Below, piece after piece: positions 5,847 to 10,703 of a stretch of 10,703 bases of DNA. The notes beneath the pieces were generated by a model. That model did not search any database. It worked only from the letters and a program-made list of their open reading frames with translations, and was not told the DNA's origin. Within the stretch, counting starts at the first letter, position 1; each line of letters starts with the position of its first letter. The position numbers and the translations under genes are program-made. Where the stretch lies: NCBI RefSeq assembly GCF_009725235.1, contig NZ_WJFC01000317.1, positions 1-10,703 on the forward strand, written 5' to 3'. The DNA is from Scytonema sp. UIC 10036 (GTDB lineage Bacteria > Cyanobacteriota > Cyanobacteriia > Cyanobacteriales > Nostocaceae).

Positions 5847-7845
5847 TAGCTCTGCGGCGGTGCATCTTCAAAAAATCTCTAAAATACTAGAGCAAACAGT
5901 ATTTTTTACACAACTATTAGAAGAAAATCAAACGCTTCAATCATTATCTCGATGGTTTTCAAGAGAATTACAGCAAGGTCGATGTTTAATAATGCTGGAT
6001 GGCTTGGATGAAGTAGCAGATGAATCCCAGCGAAAACAGGTCACTGCTTGGGTAGACCAACAAATAAAAAGCTATCATAAAAATATTTTTCTCTTAACTT
6101 CTCGACCACGCGGCTATCGAGATGCGAGCCTAAAAAACGCAGGCATAGTCCTAGAAGTGCAATCATTTAACTTAGAGCAGATTCGCAATTTTATTCATAA
6201 ATGGTATTTGGAAACAGAGAAAATAAGACTTGTTAATGATGAGAGTTTAAAAATAGAGAAGCAAGCTCAAAAACAATCTAAAGATTTAATAAATAGGATT
6301 AGAAATAGCTCTTCATTATCAGCAATGGCGGTGAATCCATTGCTTTTGACAATGATTTCTACGGTTCACCACAAGTTAAGTCTTGAAAATAGAACGTTGC
6401 CCGAAAAACGAGTTGAGCTTTACAAGGAGATGTGTGAGGTTTTACTAGAAAAGCGGCAGAAAGAAAAGGAGCTTCTCGATACACTAACAGACAAGAACAA
6501 ACAATCTGTCTTGCAAGTATTGGCACTTAAGCTAATGCAGCAGACAATTACTGAGTTTAAAGTGGCTGATGGGATTGATTGGATACAAAGGTATACTAAG
6601 TCTAAACTATCGACTGAGATTCCTTGCATACAAAGGTTGTTGCAGACTGTAGTTAGTGATGAGGTCAATGATAAGGTCAAGCCAGAAAAGTTTATCGAGT
6701 ATATTCGTGATGTCAGTGGATTGTTAGTAGAACATGAGGAACAATTTTATCAATTTGCTCACTTGAGTTTTCAAGAATATTTAGCAGCATCTCAGATAAA
6801 AAAAATTAAGAACGAGAAATTATTAATTAGGAATTTTAGCAATTCTTGGTGGGCAGAAACCATTCGCCTCTATGCTGCCCAAAGCGATGCTACTACACTA
6901 ATTCGTGCAGTTTTAGATATGCAGTCTCTATCAGTTAATGTGATGGCATTAGCTTTCGATTGTTTGGAAGAGAGTTTAAGAGTGGATGCCAAAGTTCGGC
7001 AACAACTAATACAGAGGCTAGAAGAGGGATTAGAATCAACTGACCTAGAAACTTTTAAATTAGCAGCTCAAGTAAGACTAATAAGGCGACTCAAGAATTT
7101 TGTAAGAATTAATGAGGAATTAGAAATTGATAGTAGCTATATTACCTGTGCTGAGTATCAGCTGTTTCTTGATGAAACAGAAGAACCACGTCAGCCTCAA
7201 CACTGGCAAAGCAAGAGATTTCCAGTAGGAGATGCCAAAAAAACGATTACAGGAATCAGTCGGGAAAATGCACTAAGATTTTATGCGTGGCTGGGAAAAT
7301 GGTATCGAAGCAGGCTTGGTAATCAGCTAAGTGAAATGGCAGTTCATTATCGATTACCTAAAGAAGAAGAAATAAATCAGTATTCTATTAATGATGACCA
7401 AAACTTTTCAGAAAGTGGAATTCGTCTAGTTAAGTTTCAATTACCATCTAAATACAGTCAACTTGCTGATTACTTATGGAGTGGAGAATGGAAAACAGCT
7501 GATGAAGAAACAGTAAAAGTAATGCTCCAGGTTGCAGGTAGAGAAAGAGAGAGGTATTTAGATGTACGAGATATAGAAAATTTTCCATGCTCAGACCTCC
7601 ATATTATCGACCAACTTTGGGTGTATGCAAGCAAGGGACACTTTGGTTTTAGCGTTCAGAAGAAGATATACCAAAGTTTGGGTGGTACAAGGGAATATAA
7701 TGAGAAAATATGGTATGCTTTTTGCGATAGCGTTGGATGGAAGAACAAATGGAAGTGGAGGATACCTTCTGACCTTCCACTCGGACACTTTCCACGTCCC
7801 GATCGAGGGAGGAAGTATCTTCTCTCACACAGGATGGATTTGTAG
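5824..7845 (+). CDS. N-terminally truncated NACHT - FGE-like - GUN4 protein
   Basis: The product is a 673-residue STAND-type protein. Residues 54-66 are a NACHT Walker B (CLIMLDGLDEVAD), 90-98 the sensor region (LLTSRPRGY), and 311-322 the winged-helix motif FAHLSFQEYLAA. Residues 325-430 are helical, perhaps HEAT-like. Residues 434-515 match the core of a formylglycine-generating-enzyme/sulfatase-modifying fold (YITCAEYQLFLDE, PQHW, AWLG, YRLP) but are short. Residues 544-673 are a GUN4 domain (SGEWKTADEET, NFPCSDLHIIDQLWV, GHFGFSVQKKIY, SVGW, LGHFP), a family that binds porphyrins in chlorophyll synthesis. Only about 53 residues precede Walker B and no P-loop is present, so the N-terminus, including any effector domain, is missing. 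The first possible start is GTG 5824 inside a palindrome, without a ribosome binding site. The rest is uninterrupted. It is probably a recent 5' truncation, perhaps not expressed. Complete relatives are thought to be sensors in signalling or defence. Confidence 0.85.
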   Translation: MFKFEHFVSSAAVHLQKISKILEQTVFFTQLLEENQTLQSLSRWFSRELQQGRCLIMLDGLDEVADESQRKQVTAWVDQQIKSYHKNIFLLTSRPRGYRDASLKNAGIVLEVQSFNLEQIRNFIHKWYLETEKIRLVNDESLKIEKQAQKQSKDLINRIRNSSSLSAMAVNPLLLTMISTVHHKLSLENRTLPEKRVELYKEMCEVLLEKRQKEKELLDTLTDKNKQSVLQVLALKLMQQTITEFKVADGIDWIQRYTKSKLSTEIPCIQRLLQTVVSDEVNDKVKPEKFIEYIRDVSGLLVEHEEQFYQFAHLSFQEYLAASQIKKIKNEKLLIRNFSNSWWAETIRLYAAQSDATTLIRAVLDMQSLSVNVMALAFDCLEESLRVDAKVRQQLIQRLEEGLESTDLETFKLAAQVRLIRRLKNFVRINEELEIDSSYITCAEYQLFLDETEEPRQPQHWQSKRFPVGDAKKTITGISRENALRFYAWLGKWYRSRLGNQLSEMAVHYRLPKEEEINQYSINDDQNFSESGIRLVKFQLPSKYSQLADYLWSGEWKTADEETVKVMLQVAGRERERYLDVRDIENFPCSDLHIIDQLWVYASKGHFGFSVQKKIYQSLGGTREYNEKIWYAFCDSVGWKNKWKWRIPSDLPLGHFPRPDRGRKYLLSHRMDL

Positions 7846-7980
7846 ACTGTAACATACCGTGAGTTCAACCTTTATAAATATTTTTTAACTTATTACTTAG
7901 TTCTTTAAAGGCCATAATTCGAGTTTTAGGCAAAAGAAAAGAAGAGTCAAAAATGATTATACAACTCTAAACTCCTACCT

Positions 7981-8175
7981 CTAAAACATTTTTTCTTCAG
8001 GCAGGTAAGCTAGCTCTGGCTTGTATTTAAGCTTGAAAAGTAAATCAATTGCAGTATCTGCTTGGGTAGCTTCATCTTGAGCCTCCAGTATACTCCAAGC
8101 CCTAGCCAGTCCTTCACCAAAGAGGGTTTTCTCGTAGTTTATGATTTTTAGGATTTCAGAGGAAGGAAAAATATC
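7981..8175 (-). pseudogene. 3' remnant of an unidentified gene
   Basis: The minus strand reads as 64 residues of convincing protein (for example TLFGEGLARAWSILEA and AIDLLFKLKYKPELAYLP) ending in EEKMF and a TAG at 7981-7983. The frame is closed upstream by a TAA at 8176-8178 and contains no start codon except a Met two residues from its end. Homology to an IS66 transposase begins immediately beyond that point. It therefore appears to be the C-terminal end of a gene cut at about 8177 by IS66-related rearrangement. I do not recognise the family. Confidence 0.5.
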
Positions 8176-8177
8176 TT

Positions 8178-8582
8178 ACTGCATTGCTTGCTTCCAGTCT
8201 CAGTTTATTGACCGTTCCCAACGACATTGGGATCTCAAATAACTCTGAATCGCGCACTTTGTACCATGCGTTGACTATTGCGGTACAGTCCACTCAGTAG
8301 TGCTACAACAGCAACAACTCTGACTCCGTACCCGGTGGGGTTAACGTCGTCGGGTAATGTTGCACGAGTCTGTGTTCCACATTTGGCACAAGTCAATTGA
8401 TGCAAGCGATGTTCTACAACAATTGGTTCAATCGGTGAGTCCAGTGCTGAAGGAGGGTTTCCCTCCGTAGGCAACTGGCGAACCCGAAGGGTGGAATCTC
8501 AACGATTTGGTGGCGATAGGGGTTGGAATCTTCTCCACTTAAACTCTCGCCACAACAGGCACATATTTTGGGATGGTGGTCG
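8178..8582 (-). pseudogene. IS66-family transposase (TnpC) remnant
   Basis: Read on the minus strand from right to left, typical IS66 TnpC blocks appear in order. They are HPKICACCGESLSG (zinc-binding CxxC), YRHQIVEIPP, then IEPIVVEHRLHQLTCAKCG (second CxxC), YGVRVVAVVALLSGLYRNSQRMVQ, and, after a frame change near 8253-8256, FEIPMSLGTVNKLRLEASNAV. A 56-bp repeat (8433-8488) sits between VEIPP and IEPIV and causes the other frameshift. Both ends are missing: the coiled-coil N-terminus is lost at the IS630 boundary (8583) and the catalytic C-terminal part is lost at about 8178. The piece from about 8474 down to 8235 can be read as a separate open frame, but its apparent start is inside the inserted repeat. 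It is clearly non-functional. Confidence 0.82.
8433..8488. repeat. 56-bp REP-like repeat inserted in the IS66 gene
   Basis: The interruption of the IS66 frame is exactly 56 bp if VEIPP originally joined IEPIV. It contains a perfect hairpin GGAGGG-TTT-CCCTCC (8452-8466), nested in an outer pair CCAGT (8441-8445) with ACTGG (8474-8478). The wording (GGGTTTCCCTCCGTAGGCAA, CTGGCGAACCCGAA) is a repeat I recall as widely dispersed in Nostoc-type genomes. Its length, not a multiple of three, explains the frameshift. Confidence 0.72.
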
Positions 8583-9669
8583 TAAGTAGTTATGCAAAAT
8601 TAATTATATATTTTTCTCCATACTGACGAAAGATATCTTCTACGGCTTCAACTAAATTTTTCCAACTAGAGTATGCATCTATTTCTAACCATTGATATTT
8701 GATAAAACGCCATAATATCTCAATAATATTTAACTCAGGAGAGTCAGTAGGCAAGAAGAACAGGGTTAATCCTTTCTCTTTCCATTCTTCTTGCTTATCC
8801 AAGAGAGCGTTACTTGTATAGATTGAGGAATTATCTAGAACTAATACAGTTTTCTTTTCTATAGACTCACAAAATTTATCAATACAAGCTATCACCACGT
8901 CACTGTTAATACTCTTTTCAAATAAATAGACATCTAAATCGTTCTTTCTATTTAAAAATCCTAGGGCATTTATCCGTTTGCTTTGTTGGGTTTTTACGAT
9001 GATTTCTTCTCCTTGTTCTTGCCATGCATACGGAACATAGGAACATAAACAAAAACCCGTTGCATCTACATATCTTAAATCTATTTCTCCTCTATCTTCC
9101 TGTTTTTTCAGTTCCGATAATTCTTGCTTTTTCCTCTTGTATACAAATGGGTCTGGCTGTCCGGCTACTCCTCTTTTAATTCGATGCCAACTCATGTCTA
9201 ATAATTCTAATATTCTCTTAATTGTGTCTTTACTTACCTCAATGTCCCACGCTTCTCTAATGTTTCTTCTAACTAGATTTAAATTCTTGGGATTTTGTTT
9301 AGTCCATTTCTTAACTTGTTCGAGTTGCTCATCATTTAATTTTGACTTTCTTCCCCTTCCCTTTTTATCGTATAATCCAACTAGTCCATATGTATCCCAA
9401 TCATCCAGCCAATTGGTAATTGTCAAACGGCTCACATTAAATATTTGTATTAATTCATTGATTTTATATCCTTCGTAACTTAATTTAATGCCGCAGCGCT
9501 CGTTGTCTTACTTGATGATACTTGCTTGACTTATAAATCCGGTTTAACATCTTGATTGTTTCTTTACTTAGTCCTCTAATAAAACGCATAAATAGCTCTT
9601 GGTACTTATGTTCTGTTTTTCTGCCTAATTATATCATAAAATGTATAAATATTTTTGCTGAAGTACTTA
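8583..9669 (-). mobile_element. IS630-family insertion sequence with TA duplication
   Basis: Imperfect terminal inverted repeats are visible. The left end from 8583 (TAAGTAGTTATGCAAAA...) and the reverse complement of the right end up to 9669 (TAAGTACTTCAGCAAAA...) match at 26 of 32 positions. Each end begins with TA, the usual IS630/Tc1 target duplication, so the element proper is about 8585-9667 (1083 bp). It encodes one DDE transposase on the minus strand, whose stop codon lies inside the left repeat. The left flank is IS66 sequence but the right flank is not, so the insertion was followed by a deletion or the IS66 copy was already truncated. Confidence 0.8.
8590..9589 (-). pseudogene. IS630-type DDE transposase, frameshifted near the N-terminus
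   Basis: The natural start is ATG at 9589-9587 (MRFIRGLSKETIKMLNRIY). This frame ends at a TAA (9487-9485) after 34 codons. The protein continues in another phase as IKLSYEGYKINELIQIF and then as a 281-codon open stretch whose apparent GTG start (9435) is internal. The join lies in CGAGCGCTGCGGCATT near 9491, consistent with one extra or two lost bases. Numbered from the GTG, it has an HTH region at 1-60, then the catalytic triad D124 (RYVDATGF), D201 (VLVLDNSSIYTS) and E239 (SPELNIIEILWRFIKYQW). The reconstructed length of about 333 residues is normal for the family. It is probably inactive in this copy. Programmed frameshifting, known in some IS630 members, is less likely because the upstream frame is so short. 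Confidence 0.83.
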
Positions 9670-9766
9670 TGCGTAAAATTTGACTCCTCAAAATTTTTCA
9701 AACACTCTTTTAACTATACAATTGCATCCTTGTTATTAGTGACATTACCAAAGAAGAATTTACTCC

Positions 9767-9883
9767 GTCAGGAGCCAGGAGTCAGAATGAACACAATCGT
9801 GCGTAGGCGTGAATGAATAACGGTCTAAAGCCCCCGAATTTATCCGTGGGGATATTCACCAATTCTGGGTTCTGACTTCTGAC
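9767..9883. repeat. STRR-type heptamer repeat element, copy 2
   Basis: Heptamers GTCAGGA, GCCAGGA, GTCAGAA (9767-9787) are mirrored by TTCTGGG, TTCTGAC, TTCTGAC (9863-9883) around a 75-bp interior. The interior carries CCCCCGAATTTATCCGTGGGG-type dyad sequence (about 9831-9850). It shares TCAGAATGAA ... ATGAATAA(A)CGG and the TTCTGA arm with the element at 4101-4323, so both belong to one dispersed family. Non-coding. Confidence 0.65.
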
Positions 9884-10343
9884 TCTTTCTCATTTCGTAG
9901 ATTGGGTTGAACGAAGAGAAACTCAGCAGCAGAATTTTACTTGCCTATAATAACAGCATTTAACATCATACTGTTGTTATTAGCTTACTTACTTTCGCTA
10001 TTTGTACAAACTTCCTCTCGGTAGAGATTAATTCATCTCACTAAATAGATGCAAAAATGTACTTACTGTGTTATTCAACATTACATCCAAAGCTAATACC
10101 ATTATTTGTAGCGGTTATTAACTCTCTATAAGGAGAAAAAAACGCTAACACAACATATAAAAATTTCATTCTTAAGATATATTTTTTGGCTTAACTGTTT
10201 TAACTGTCATAATTGTCCTTGTAACCCTTTTCTCATTCGTGCTAACTTTTCGTATGTTTTGTGGGTTCGCACATTTATACGTACTTGGTAATTTCCACTA
10301 TTTGATGTAATCAACGTACTATAAGCTGGTTATATAGTTCGTT
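9884..10343. other. AT-rich non-coding stretch
   Basis: I see no full gene here. An imperfect hairpin lies at 9947-9980 (ATAATAACAG with CTGTTGTTAT, one wobble), followed by TAGCTTACTTACTTTC, which is weakly terminator-like. AAGGAG at 10130-10135 looks like a ribosome binding site but no start codon follows within range. A possible coding scrap is listed separately at 10207-10314. Confidence 0.45.
10207..10314 (-). pseudogene. Possible short coding scrap
   Basis: From a TTG at 10314 the minus strand reads 35 residues of protein-like, basic sequence (NYQVRINVRTHKTYEKLARM...GLQGQL) to a TGA at 10207-10209. The frame is closed upstream by a TAA at 10332-10330, and no ribosome binding site is evident. 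It could be the remnant of a small DNA-binding protein or chance. The family is not recognised. Confidence 0.25.
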
Positions 10344-10447
10344 ATATAGCAATCCTATTTGAGATCCAAACAAGGGAGACAAGGAAGACAAGGAGGACAA
10401 GGAAGACAAGGAAGAGGTGTTTGTAAATCATTTAGGACTGCTATAGA
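10344..10447. repeat. MITE-like element with inverted ends
   Basis: The left end ATATAGCAATCCTATTTGA (from 10344) is mirrored by TCATTTAGGACTGCTATAG near 10428-10447 with few mismatches, enclosing about 65 bp that include a 9-bp tandem repeat. Elements with AGCAATCCTAAAT-type ends are, from memory, dispersed in Nostocales genomes. No coding capacity. Confidence 0.55.
10372..10415. repeat. 9-bp tandem repeat (GGAAGACAA)n
   Basis: About five units of GGAAGACAA with single-base variants (AAGGGAGACAAGGAAGACAA and onwards) form a purine-rich strand. It lies inside the inverted-end element at 10344-10447. Copy number is likely to vary by slippage. Confidence 0.75.
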
Positions 10448-10630
10448 TTACATTCCAGTACAAGTCTTCAACGTATCAATAAGCGCAACAGACTTAGGGA
10501 TTGATTCCTAATTGAGTCCTATATAAGTTTTTCTAACTTTGTAGACACTGTTTATAGTGTGAAGTTCAGGCTCTATAAGCTTTTTGGTGATTTATATATT
10601 TTCAAGTACATACAGCAAATTCCAACCTAG

Positions 10631-10697
10631 TGAGGTACAAAAATTACCCCCCTCTGTCCCCCCTTACCAAGGGGGGATGAAAGGGGGGTGTACCTCA
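10631..10697. repeat. Multi-stem C/G-run hairpin element
   Basis: Nested perfect stems are present: outer TGAGGTACA (10631-10639) with TGTACCTCA (10689-10697), middle ACCCCCCT (10646-10653) with AGGGGGGT (10682-10689), and inner CCCCCCTT (10658-10665) with AAGGGGGG (10669-10676) around ACC. There is no T-tract after it, so it is not an obvious terminator. The CCCCCCTTACCAAGGGGGG core is a common cyanobacterial dispersed hairpin (recollection). It may continue beyond the window end. Confidence 0.72.
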
Positions 10698-10703
10698 TTA
10701 GAC

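Noticed and set aside
7625..7868. Several short frames on both strands over the 3' end of the GUN4 region
   Set aside because: They are shadows of the GUN4 coding sequence. The main frame keeps the conserved GUN4 motifs up to its stop at 7845.
8235..8474. Separate 79-codon gene on the minus strand
   Set aside because: It is the middle part of the broken IS66 transposase. Its start lies in the inserted 56-bp repeat and its end is created by a frameshift.
9137..9478. Plus-strand 113-codon frame
   Set aside because: It is antisense to the IS630 transposase, whose DDE motifs identify the true strand.
10130..10135. AAGGAG ribosome binding site
   Set aside because: No ATG, GTG or TTG with an open frame follows at a usable distance.

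Overview
The window looks like accessory (plasmid or genomic-island) DNA of a filamentous, Nostocales-type cyanobacterium. The evidence is a GUN4 domain (a tetrapyrrole-binding family of oxygenic phototrophs), two HIP1 octamers (GCGATCGC at 1073-1080 and 5802-5809), heptanucleotide short tandem repeats of the cyanobacterial STRR type, a large NACHT-type STAND protein, and dense insertion-sequence debris. No rRNA, tRNA, CRISPR array or housekeeping gene is visible. Roughly half of the window is non-coding or decayed, which fits a plastic, recombining region.

Left part (1-2251): a gene-free 940-bp stretch is packed with palindromes. Its core is a mirrored array of about 18-bp iterons (consensus CCAGGATTAATTGCAACT) and a second box (CCTGCAATCAT). 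The order and spacing of the left arm (381-546) are reproduced in reverse in the right arm (788-953). The right arm runs directly into, and supplies the first codons of, a gene (941-2251) for the C-terminal half of a telomere-resolvase-like tyrosine recombinase. That protein keeps HxxR, LGH and the Tyr nucleophile, lacks the first catalytic Arg/Lys half, and carries a long VEK/VEVP repeat plus a probable DNA-binding domain.

Middle (2252-5823): a convergent gene encodes a nine-repeat, three-trefoil ricin-type lectin (2427-3773, minus strand). It is followed by a heptamer-repeat element (4101-4323), a decayed coding remnant, a 26-codon mini-gene with its own ribosome binding site and a perfect intrinsic terminator (4718-4929), a C-rich non-coding stretch, and a 108-codon gene whose N-terminus looks like a double-glycine leader.

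Right part (5819-10703): a 673-codon NACHT - helical - FGE-like - GUN4 protein begins inside a 28-bp perfect palindrome. It lacks the Walker A half of its NTPase domain but keeps Walker B and everything downstream. After it come a 5'-truncated gene remnant, a wrecked IS66-type transposase (two frameshifts, one caused by a 56-bp REP-like insertion), and a nearly intact IS630-type element with recognisable inverted ends and TA duplication but a frameshifted transposase. About 1 kb of repeat-rich non-coding DNA with three or four MITE/STRR-like elements closes the window.

No single operon or complete system is evident. The most interesting points are the mirrored iteron array fused to a truncated telomere-resolvase-like protein, the P-loop-less NACHT-FGE-GUN4 protein that starts in a palindrome, and two small leader- or peptide-like genes.
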